From positions 5,022,001 through 5,086,000 of the forward strand of contig NZ_CP019510.1 of assembly GCF_002002885.1 (NCBI RefSeq): a stretch of DNA of 64,000 nucleotides, in the 5' to 3' direction. This DNA is from Janthinobacterium sp. LM6 (lineage in GTDB: Bacteria > Pseudomonadota > Gammaproteobacteria > Burkholderiales > Burkholderiaceae_D). A model generated the notes under the pieces. That model was given only the letters and a program-made list of their open reading frames with translations, had not been told where the DNA came from and did not search any database. Made by a program: the position numbers and the translations under genes. The stretch's first letter is position 1. The number at the start of each line of letters is the position of its first letter. Positions 23,433 to 31,145 of the stretch are shown piece after piece.

Positions 23433-24947
23433 TTGCTTACGCCCCCCTTCATCGCCTCCTCCCGCTTCGACGATCCACGCCTGGCGTTGGAACAGGTGCA
23501 AGCCATTTACCGCAGCAGCATCGAACACTTGCGCGATGCGCTGCAGCGCTTTGTCGCCGGCGAAGACATGCACGAACGGGTGCGCGCCTGCTACCCCTTC
23601 GTGCGCATCCAGACGGACACCGTGGCGCGCGCCGACTCGCCGCTGGCCTACGGTTTTGTCGCCGGCCCCGGCGTGTTCGAGACCACCCTGACGCGCCCCG
23701 ACCTGTTCGGCGACTATTATCTCGACCAGTTCACGCTGCTGCTGAAAAACCATAACAGCGGCCAGAAAGTGCACCTGGAAGTGGGCGTCAGCGCCCAGCC
23801 CATCCCCGTGCATTTCTCGTTCGCCGAGCATGACCATATCGAGGGCAATATGGATGCGGGCCGCCGTCTGGCCATGCGCGACCTGTTCGACCTGCCCGAC
23901 CTGTCGGCCATGGACGACGGCATCGCCAACGGCACGCACGAACCGGCGCACGGCGAAGCGCAGCCGCTGTCGCTGTTTACGGGGCCGCGCGTCGATTACT
24001 CGCTGCAGCGCCTGCGCCACTACAGCGGCACCTCGCCGCAGCATTTCCAGAACTTCGTCCTGTTTACCAATTACCAGTTCTACATCGACGAATTCATCCG
24101 CCTGGGCCACGCCCTGATGGACCGCGCGCCCGACGCCGCCGCGCCATCGGACGACGACGGCTACATCGCCTTCGTCGAACCGGGCAACGTCGTCACGCGC
24201 CGGGTCGGCCAAACGGTGGAAAGCGAAGATGCGCTGGGCGCAGCCCCGCCGCGCCTGCCGCAGATGCCCGCCTACCATCTGCTGCGCGCGGACGGCAGCG
24301 GCATCACCATGGTCAATATCGGCGTCGGTCCCGCCAATGCGAAGACCATCACCGACCATATCGCCGTGCTGCGCCCGCACGCCTGGCTGATGCTCGGCCA
24401 TTGCGCGGGCTTGCGCACCACGCAAAGCCTGGGCGACTACGTGCTGGCGCATGCGTATGTGCGCGAAGACCACGTGCTCGACGAAGACTTGCCGCTGTGG
24501 GTGCCGATCCCGCCGCTGGCGGAAATCCAGCAGGCGCTGCAAACGGCCGTGGCGGAAATCACCCAGCTGACGGGCCATGATTTAAAACACATCATGCGCA
24601 CTGGGACGGTGGCCAGCACGGACAACCGCAACTGGGAACTGCTGCCGCAGCGCACGCCGGAGCGCCGCTTCAGCCAGAGCCGCGCCATCGCGCTGGACAT
24701 GGAGAGCGCGACGATCGCCGCCAACGGCTTCCGTTTCCGCGTCCCGTACGGCACCCTGCTGTGCGTGAGCGACAAGCCGCTGCACGGCGAAATCAAGCTG
24801 CCCGGCATGGCCAACCACTTCTACCGCGAAAGAGTCGACCAGCACCTGCGCATCGGCATCCGCGCCGTGGAACTGCTGCGCCGCCAAGGCGTGGACCGGC
24901 TGCACAGCCGCAAGCTGCGCAGTTTTGCCGAGGTGGCGTTCCAGTAA
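23433..24947 (+). CDS. amn: AMP nucleosidase
   Basis: 504 residues from a TTG at 23433, seven bases after AGGAG (23421-23425); no in-frame ATG lies near. AMP nucleosidase splits AMP into adenine and ribose 5-phosphate. The N-terminal domain (about 10-175, PFIASSRFDDPRLALEQVQ onward) precedes the nucleoside-phosphorylase-like catalytic domain (about 270-500), with ITMVNIGVGPANAKTITDH, WLMLGHCAGLR and the substrate-site region IALDMESATIAANGFRFRVPYGTLLCVSDKPLHGE. Length equals E. coli Amn. Divergent from the TetR gene; its promoter region includes the palindrome at 23308-23337. Confidence 0.94.
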   Translation: MLTPPFIASSRFDDPRLALEQVQAIYRSSIEHLRDALQRFVAGEDMHERVRACYPFVRIQTDTVARADSPLAYGFVAGPGVFETTLTRPDLFGDYYLDQFTLLLKNHNSGQKVHLEVGVSAQPIPVHFSFAEHDHIEGNMDAGRRLAMRDLFDLPDLSAMDDGIANGTHEPAHGEAQPLSLFTGPRVDYSLQRLRHYSGTSPQHFQNFVLFTNYQFYIDEFIRLGHALMDRAPDAAAPSDDDGYIAFVEPGNVVTRRVGQTVESEDALGAAPPRLPQMPAYHLLRADGSGITMVNIGVGPANAKTITDHIAVLRPHAWLMLGHCAGLRTTQSLGDYVLAHAYVREDHVLDEDLPLWVPIPPLAEIQQALQTAVAEITQLTGHDLKHIMRTGTVASTDNRNWELLPQRTPERRFSQSRAIALDMESATIAANGFRFRVPYGTLLCVSDKPLHGEIKLPGMANHFYRERVDQHLRIGIRAVELLRRQGVDRLHSRKLRSFAEVAFQ

Positions 24948-25003
24948 ATCCCGGGCATTTACCGGCGGGCCACCGGGTCCGCCGTTCATTTCAAGAAAAA
25001 TAC

Positions 25004-25609
25004 ATGAACCTATTCCACAGCATCCCTTTCGCCCTGGCATTGGGCTTGTCCGTACCGGCGCTGGCACAAACCACCACCACCCCCATCTACATGTTGCTGC
25101 AGCCGCTGGTGGAAAGCGATGCGAACGGCATAGACATCTGCGGCGTGGACGCCACCGCCGCCGTGGTCATCGACAAGAAACTTGAAACGTATGCATTCCA
25201 GTTCTATGTATCGGCCTCGACTTTCAGCGGCCACATCAATGCAGGACAGCTGAGTGATCCAGCCAAGCCGAAAACGGCGGAAAAACAGAAAGTATTCCCC
25301 CGTCCCACGGGATTCTGGATCGCCAGGAAGGATCACGGCGAGGCACTGCATGCGCGGGATATCAAGGCGTCCGGCAAGCCGGGCCATTTGGCCGGCACGG
25401 CCGATCTCATCCCCGCCAGCAAGCAGTTGATGAACCTGATCGAAGGGGAAGCAATGCAGATTTCCATCGAGTACCCGAACCAGCGCAACCAGACCGTCAT
25501 CGAGTTCTCGCAAAAGCTCTCGGATGAAGATCACGATGCCATGCTGTCCTGCGTAAAGGACCAGATGGTCTCGATACGCAGGGAGTATGAGGCGCATAAA
25601 CAGAAGTAA
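25004..25609 (+). CDS. Secreted protein of unknown function
   Basis: 201 residues from the ATG at 25004. A signal peptide of about 22 residues (MNLFHSIPFALALGLSVPALAQ) is clear. The mature part has two cysteines that could form a disulfide (ICGV and LSCVKD), a run DKKLETYAFQFYVSA, and a Lys-rich tail. No known family is recognised. It follows amn by 56 bases on the same strand and converges on the DUF1854 gene across a terminator. Base use is slightly less GC-rich than in neighbours, especially in the second half. Confidence 0.7.
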   Translation: MNLFHSIPFALALGLSVPALAQTTTTPIYMLLQPLVESDANGIDICGVDATAAVVIDKKLETYAFQFYVSASTFSGHINAGQLSDPAKPKTAEKQKVFPRPTGFWIARKDHGEALHARDIKASGKPGHLAGTADLIPASKQLMNLIEGEAMQISIEYPNQRNQTVIEFSQKLSDEDHDAMLSCVKDQMVSIRREYEAHKQK

Positions 25610-25632
25610 AAAAAACAGCGCCGTGAAGGCGC
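25608..25632 (-). terminator. Rho-independent terminator of the DUF1854/ABC operon
   Basis: On the minus strand, GGCGC (25628-25632) pairs with GCGCC (25618-25622) and is followed by eight T residues (25615-25608 read as A on the plus strand). It ends the minus-strand cyanophycin-associated operon and abuts the plus-strand secreted-protein gene. Confidence 0.8.
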
Positions 25633-25653
25633 CGTTCTTGATTGCTGCATCGC

Positions 25654-26124
25654 TTACAGGAAGCGATCGAGAATCTTCCGCGTCGTCTTGTCGATATTGA
25701 ACATGTCGCGGATCAAAAAGTGGATGCCGTGGTTATCGGCGATCAAGAGCGACGCGGCGCCGATGCGGCGGATGTCTTCCTCGCCTTTCAGCACGAACTG
25801 CGTCTCGCCCCGGTCCGTGTCGACGTACCAGGTGCATGGCGTGGCAAAACTGCTCACGCTTTTCACGCGCGCGATTTCGGGCATGAATTCGCGCCCTTCC
25901 AGCTCTTCCTGCAACAGGCTGCGCGCCGGCTCGGGCAAGGCGTCGACATGGTCGATCCACGCCACTTCCTTGCCATTGCCCAGCACCAGCGAAATGCCTT
26001 CGTCGGGCGACTGGATGGGAAAGGCGCGCACGGGCGCCACGCCTTCAAAGACCTGGCCGTCCGCGTCCGTCATCACCAGCTTGCCGAAGGTATCGCGGTG
26101 TAATGTAAAAGTTGTACTGGCCAT
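25654..26124 (-). CDS. Cyanophycin metabolism-associated DUF1854 family protein
   Basis: 156 residues. The sequence fits the DUF1854 family: GKLVMTDADGQVFEGVAPVRAFPI near the N terminus, GNGKEVAWIDHVDALPEPARSLL in the middle and TWYVDTDRGETQFVLKGEEDIRRI then ADNHGIHFLIRD towards the end. The family is regularly found beside cyanophycin synthetase genes and the ABC transporter encoded directly upstream here (two bases between stop and start). No catalytic motif or membrane segment is evident; its action is unknown. Cotranscribed with the transporter and ended by a strong terminator. Confidence 0.88.
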   Translation of the reverse strand: MASTTFTLHRDTFGKLVMTDADGQVFEGVAPVRAFPIQSPDEGISLVLGNGKEVAWIDHVDALPEPARSLLQEELEGREFMPEIARVKSVSSFATPCTWYVDTDRGETQFVLKGEEDIRRIGAASLLIADNHGIHFLIRDMFNIDKTTRKILDRFL

Positions 26125-26126
26125 GC

Positions 26127-28397
26127 TTATTCCTTGTCATCCAGGGCGAGTTCGTTGTTGCGCGCCTGTGCTTCGTAGAGGCGGAAATAGGCGCCCTCTT
26201 TCGCCATCAGTTCATCGTGGCTGCCCACTTCGACGACCTGGCCGCGGTCCAGCACCACCAGGCGGTCGGCCCGGTGCAGGGTCGACAGCCGGTGCGCGAT
26301 GGCGATCGTCGTGCGGCCCTGCACCAGGTTGTCGAGCGCCTTCTGGATTTCCTTTTCCGTTTCCGAGTCCACCGACGATGTCGCTTCATCCATGATCAGG
26401 ATGCGCGGGTCGATCAACAGCGCGCGGGCGATCGAGATGCGCTGGCGTTCGCCGCCGGACAAGCCCTGTCCGCGCTCGCCCACCATCGAATCGTAGCCTT
26501 GCGGCAGGCGCAGGATGAATTCGTGGGCATGCGCGGCGCGCGCGGCGGCGATGATGTCCTGGCGCGTCGCGTGCGGCTTGCCGTAGGCGATATTTTCCGC
26601 GATGGTGCCGAAGAACAGGAACGGCTCCTGCAGCACCAGGCCGATATTGCGGCGGTAGTCGGACACGGCGAACGAGCGGATGTCGACGCCGTCGAGCAGA
26701 ATCGCCCCCTCCGACACGTCATAGAAGCGGCAGATCAGGTTGACCAGCGTGCTCTTGCCCGAACCGCTGTGGCCCACCAGGCCGATCATCTCGCCCGCCT
26801 TGATGTTCAGGGTGATGCCGCGGTTGACGGCCCGGTTGCCATAGCGGAAACCGACTTCGCGCAAGTCGATCCGGCCTTCGATCTTCTCCAGTTTCACAGG
26901 TTGCGCCGGTTCCGGCACGCTCGACACGTGGTCGAGGATGTCGAAGATGCGCTTGGCGGCGGACGCCGATTTCTGCGTCACGGAGACGATGCGGCTCATG
27001 GAATCGAGGCGGCCATAGAAACGCGTGCTGTAGGCGATGAAGGCGGTCAGCACGCCGACGGTGATTTCGCCGCGCGACAGTTGCCAGATGCCGAAGCACC
27101 AGATGACCAATAAGCCCATCTCCGTCAAAAAGGAGACGGTGGGCGAGAACAGCGACCAGACCTTGTTCAGCTTGTCGTTGACGGCCAGATTGTGCGCGTT
27201 GGCGTCGCGGAAGCGGGCCGCTTCGCGTTTTTCCTGTGCAAACGCCTTGACAACACGAATGCCGGGGATGGTATCGGCCAGCACGTTGGTCACTTCGCTC
27301 CACACGCGGTCGATCTTTTCAAAACCCGTGCGCAAGCGATCGCGCACCAGGTGGATCATCCAGGCGATGAAGGGCAATGGCGCCAGGGTCATGATGGCCA
27401 GCCACGGGTTCATCGACCACAAAATGACGCCCGTCATGATAATCATCAACACGTCGGACGCGAAATCGAGCAAATGCAGCGAGAGGAAGACGCAGATGCG
27501 GTCACTGCCGCTGCCGATGCGCGCCATCAGGTCGCCCGTGCGCTTGCCGCCGAAAAACTCCAGCGACAGCTTCATCAAATGTTCATACGTGGCCGAGCGC
27601 AAGTCGGCGCCCATGCGTTCGGACACCAGGGCCAGCACATACGTCTTGCCCCAGCCCAACAGCCAGGCCAGCAGGGCCGAACCGAGCAAGCCGCTCATGT
27701 AGTACACCACCAGCCACGGGTCGATATGCTTGCCGTTCTGATACGGAATCAGCACATTGTCCATCAGCGGCGCCGTCAGGTAGGGCGGAATCATGTGCGC
27801 GGCCGTACTCAGCAGCATCAGCATGAAGCCCAGCGCCAGTTGCCCACGGTAAGGGTGGGCGAAGCGCCACAGGCGGAACAGGGTCCAGGTCGATGGCGGC
27901 GTGTGCAGTACCTTGGCGCAGATCGGGCATTCTTCCTGCTCCGGCTCCAGCGGGGCCTTGCAGCTGGGGCACACTTCCTGCTCCGCTTCCAGCACGGGCT
28001 GGCCCGTCAGGTGGCTGTCGAGGCGCTCGACAAACTGTTCCAGCACGCGGATCGCATGCAGGTTCTGGCCCAAAGTGAAGCGCCACGAAGCCAGGCGACC
28101 GTGGTCGTCGAACAGCTCCAGGTGGCCGACACCGGCGTGGTCATGGTGCGTCAGGCGCAATCCAGGGCGGAAAGACCAGCTTTTCCAGGCGGTATCGCCC
28201 GGCGAACGGGCCAGTAAACGCTTCTCGGTGACAACAATTATGCCTTTTGTGAAACGTAATCGCGCATCGAGGTCAACCTCAACGCTACTTAAAACGTTCT
28301 CCCCTGGAGAAAGGTTGCTTTCCACTTCCGCCAGCCAGTGTTGCGGCAGCGAGGTAAGGGGAATAGTTGTTGCAGGAACACTCAGTTCAGTTGTCAT
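26127..28397 (-). CDS. Cyanophycin-associated ABC transporter, fused permease-ATPase with N-terminal zinc ribbon
   Basis: 756 residues, longer than usual exporters. Residues 1-165 form an extra cytoplasmic domain ending in a rubredoxin-like zinc ribbon (Cys143, Cys146, Cys157, Cys160: CPSC and CPIC). Six membrane segments of the type I exporter fold occupy about 185-460. The nucleotide-binding domain has Walker A GHSGSGKST (542-550), Q-loop LVLQEPFLF, signature LSGGE (646-650), Walker B ILIMDE (666-671) and the H-loop in IAIAHRLSTL. It should act as a homodimer. Its place next to DUF1854 and divergent from the cphA pair ties it to cyanophycin metabolism; the substrate is unknown. Confidence 0.92.
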   Translation of the reverse strand: MTTELSVPATTIPLTSLPQHWLAEVESNLSPGENVLSSVEVDLDARLRFTKGIIVVTEKRLLARSPGDTAWKSWSFRPGLRLTHHDHAGVGHLELFDDHGRLASWRFTLGQNLHAIRVLEQFVERLDSHLTGQPVLEAEQEVCPSCKAPLEPEQEECPICAKVLHTPPSTWTLFRLWRFAHPYRGQLALGFMLMLLSTAAHMIPPYLTAPLMDNVLIPYQNGKHIDPWLVVYYMSGLLGSALLAWLLGWGKTYVLALVSERMGADLRSATYEHLMKLSLEFFGGKRTGDLMARIGSGSDRICVFLSLHLLDFASDVLMIIMTGVILWSMNPWLAIMTLAPLPFIAWMIHLVRDRLRTGFEKIDRVWSEVTNVLADTIPGIRVVKAFAQEKREAARFRDANAHNLAVNDKLNKVWSLFSPTVSFLTEMGLLVIWCFGIWQLSRGEITVGVLTAFIAYSTRFYGRLDSMSRIVSVTQKSASAAKRIFDILDHVSSVPEPAQPVKLEKIEGRIDLREVGFRYGNRAVNRGITLNIKAGEMIGLVGHSGSGKSTLVNLICRFYDVSEGAILLDGVDIRSFAVSDYRRNIGLVLQEPFLFFGTIAENIAYGKPHATRQDIIAAARAAHAHEFILRLPQGYDSMVGERGQGLSGGERQRISIARALLIDPRILIMDEATSSVDSETEKEIQKALDNLVQGRTTIAIAHRLSTLHRADRLVVLDRGQVVEVGSHDELMAKEGAYFRLYEAQARNNELALDDKE

Positions 28398-28910
28398 CGT
28401 AAAGCATACTCCGGCTCGAGGCCAAGCCCTTCAGGGCGGGATTTGGGGGATGGGGCAGACGCCCGATCAATGTTTGTGTACTGCGCGATGGCGAGGTGGA
28501 TGCACCAGTGGCAATTTCCTGTATTGTATCGAATGGATGCCTGCCGGTAAGGAATGATGGCAAAACGGCGCAAAAAAAATGCGCGGCTGTCGCAGGAAGT
28601 GCCAGGCAGGCGCGGCGCTTTTGCAACGCGGCCTCGATACGGGAGCAAGTATACAACAGCCCGCTGTTGCGCAAATGCTCCAGCTTTGAGCAGAGTCGGT
28701 ATCTTTATAACAAGTATGGCAACAATTAGTAACAATTAGAATGACAACACCAGCAGAATACGAGAAGCAAACGCGACAAGAGGCCGCTAAAAGTGGCACA
28801 CTGCGCATACCCGGGATAAAGAACCAAGCACGAGCCTGAAAAGACTCTGTAGAGCCAACATAAAGTATCTGGCGCCCAGACGCCTGGCTTGTTATCAAGA
28901 AACCACTTAC
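28398..28910. other. Divergent regulatory region between the ABC transporter and cphA'
   Basis: 513 bases with no convincing gene. It is AT-richer than its flanks, particularly 28640-28880. A tandem repeat AACAATTAG is at 28721 and 28731. A 32-codon frame (28741-28839) has no ribosome site and is not called. The length suggests room for two promoters and control sites for the divergent cyanophycin operons. Confidence 0.6.
28721..28739 (+). repeat. Tandem AACAATTAG repeat upstream of cphA'
   Basis: AACAATTAG at 28721-28729 and 28731-28739, exactly 10 bp apart (one helical turn), about 170 bases before the cphA' start. Possible binding site for a regulator of the cyanophycin locus. Confidence 0.4.
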
Positions 28911-31088
28911 ATGATCAAGAAGAAGAACATCGAATTTGCCCGCGTCACCCACTTGCGCGGCCCCAACATCTGGACGTATCGCCCGGTGATTGAAGCCTGG
29001 GTCGACATCGGCGAACTGGAAGACTATCCATCCAATACCCTGCCCGGCCTGTACGAGCGCCTGGTGGCGTGGCTACCCGGCATGATCGAGCACCGCTGCG
29101 GCGTGGGCGAACGGGGCGGCTTTTTCGAGCGCCTGCGCGAAGGCACGTGGTCGGCCCACATCCTCGAACACGTGGTGCTGGAGCTGCAAAACCTGGCAGG
29201 CATGCGCACGGGCTTCGGCCAGACGCGCTCGACCAGCCAGCGCGGCGTCTACAAGATGGCCTTCCGCACGCGCGAAGAGCACGTGGGCCGCGCCGCCCTG
29301 GCCGCCGCGCGCGAACTGCTGATGGCCGCCATCAACGATGAGGCCTACGACCTGGAAGCGGCCCTGGCACCCCTGCGCGACATGGTCGATTCGCGCTGCC
29401 TGGGCCCGAGCACGGCCAGCATCGTCGATGCCGCCACCGAGCGCCGCATCCCTTCCTTGCGCCTGAACGACGGCAACCTGGTGCAGCTGGGCCACGGCGC
29501 CGCGCAGCGCCGCATCTGGACGGCCGAAACGGACCGCACCAGCGCGATTGCCGAAGGCATCGCCAGCGACAAGGATCTGACCAAATTCCTGCTCAAGTCG
29601 TGCGGCGTGCGCGTGCCCGGGGGCAACCTGGTGCGCAGCGCCGAGGCGGCCTGGGAAGAAGCGCAGGACATCGGCGTGCCCGTCGTCGTCAAGCCGTATG
29701 ACGGCAACCATGGCCGCGGCGTGTCGCTGAACCTGATGACGGAAGCCGACGTGAAGGCGGCCTACGACCTGGCCGCGCGCAAGGGCGACAGCTCGGCCGT
29801 GCTGGTGGAAAGCTTCATCACGGGCGACGAACACCGCCTGCTCGTCGTCGGCAACAAGCTGATCGCGGCCGCCAAGGGCGAATCCTTGTGGGTCGACGGC
29901 GACGGCGTCTCGACCGTGCTGGAACTGGTGAACACGCAGATCAATATCGATCCGCGCCGCGGCGAAGGCGAAGATTTCCCATTGGGTACCGTCAAGCCGC
30001 ATGAATCGGGCGAAATCGTGCTGGAACTGCAGCGCCAGGGCATGACCGCCCTGTCCGTGCCGCAGGCGGGCCAGAAAGTGCTGATCCAGCCGAACGGCAA
30101 CGTGGCCATCGACGTCACGGACGACGTGCATCCCTCCGTCGTGCATGCGGCCCTGCTGGCCGCGCGCGTCGTCGGCCTGGATATCGCCGGCATCGACCTG
30201 GTCACCACCGACATCACGCGTCCGCTGGAAGAGCAGCGCGGCGCCATCATCGAAGTCAATGCCAGCCCCGGCCTGCTGGCGCACATCAAGCCTGGCGTGG
30301 GCCAGCCCCGCCCTGTCGGCGCGGCCATCGTCGACCACCTGTTCGCGTCCGAGGAAACGGGCCGCATTCCGCTGATCGGCGTGACGGGCACGCGCGGCGC
30401 CAGCCTGATCGTGCGCATGCTGTGCAAGCTGCTCAACCTGTCGGGCCTGCACACGGGCGCCGTCTGCAGCGAAGGCATGTACCTGGACCAGCGCCGCGTC
30501 GTCAGCAGCGATTGCGTAAACTGGGACGCGGGCCAGCGCCTGCTGCTCAACCGCACCGTGCAGACGGCCCTGTTCGAAAGCAATCCGCGCATGATCCTGG
30601 CCGAAGGCCTGGCCTACGACAAATGCCAGATCGGCGTCGTCACGGACATGGGCAGCCTCGATAGCGTCAAGGATTTCGACGTGCTGGACGAAGCGGGCCT
30701 GTACAAGGCCGTGCGCAGCCAGGTCGACGTGGTGGTGCCGACGGGCGTGGCCGTGCTGAACGCCGCCAACGCGCACGTGCTGGAACTGGCCGAGCTGTGC
30801 GACGGCACGGTGACCCTGTATGCGCAGGACGGCAGCTTGCCAGCCATCACGGCGCAACTGGCCGCCGGCCAGCGCGCCGTGTTCGTGCGCGGCAACCACA
30901 TCGTGCTGGCCGAAGGCGGCATCGAAACGGTCTTGCTGTGCCTGGACCTGCTGAAACCGGCCACGGCCGGCAATGTCGACAGCGTGCTGGCCGTGGCGGC
31001 CGCCGCCTGGGCCATGAACCTGCCCGTCGACCTGATTTGCGCAGGTTTGCGCACCTTTGACGCGGCCCCCGGCTGCATCGGGAATTAA
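28911..31088 (+). CDS. cphA': Cyanophycin synthetase CphA' with degenerate Mur-ligase domain
   Basis: 725 residues. CphA polymerises aspartate and arginine. The N-terminal domain (1-160) and ATP-grasp domain (about 215-475, VVVKPYDGNHGRGVS, VNASPGLLAHIKPG) look complete. The Mur-ligase-like domain, which in CphA adds arginine, is altered: its P-loop reads GTRGASLI at 493-500 instead of GTNGKTTT, so the ATP-binding lysine and threonines are gone. The protein ends at FDAAPGCIGN, about 130 residues short of the neighbouring CphA. It may keep only one ligase activity or serve as a partner of CphA. First gene of the cphA'-cphA operon, 57 bases before cphA. Confidence 0.92.
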   Translation: MIKKKNIEFARVTHLRGPNIWTYRPVIEAWVDIGELEDYPSNTLPGLYERLVAWLPGMIEHRCGVGERGGFFERLREGTWSAHILEHVVLELQNLAGMRTGFGQTRSTSQRGVYKMAFRTREEHVGRAALAAARELLMAAINDEAYDLEAALAPLRDMVDSRCLGPSTASIVDAATERRIPSLRLNDGNLVQLGHGAAQRRIWTAETDRTSAIAEGIASDKDLTKFLLKSCGVRVPGGNLVRSAEAAWEEAQDIGVPVVVKPYDGNHGRGVSLNLMTEADVKAAYDLAARKGDSSAVLVESFITGDEHRLLVVGNKLIAAAKGESLWVDGDGVSTVLELVNTQINIDPRRGEGEDFPLGTVKPHESGEIVLELQRQGMTALSVPQAGQKVLIQPNGNVAIDVTDDVHPSVVHAALLAARVVGLDIAGIDLVTTDITRPLEEQRGAIIEVNASPGLLAHIKPGVGQPRPVGAAIVDHLFASEETGRIPLIGVTGTRGASLIVRMLCKLLNLSGLHTGAVCSEGMYLDQRRVVSSDCVNWDAGQRLLLNRTVQTALFESNPRMILAEGLAYDKCQIGVVTDMGSLDSVKDFDVLDEAGLYKAVRSQVDVVVPTGVAVLNAANAHVLELAELCDGTVTLYAQDGSLPAITAQLAAGQRAVFVRGNHIVLAEGGIETVLLCLDLLKPATAGNVDSVLAVAAAAWAMNLPVDLICAGLRTFDAAPGCIGN

Positions 31089-31145
31089 GACTCAAGCCCG
31101 GCTACGGCCGGGCCCACAAGAACACAACAGGATTACGGTTTAATT

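Noticed and set aside
28741-28839. A 32-codon frame MTTPAEYEKQ in the divergent cyanophycin region
   Set aside because: No ribosome site, no family, and in a regulatory gap; chance is the simpler reading.
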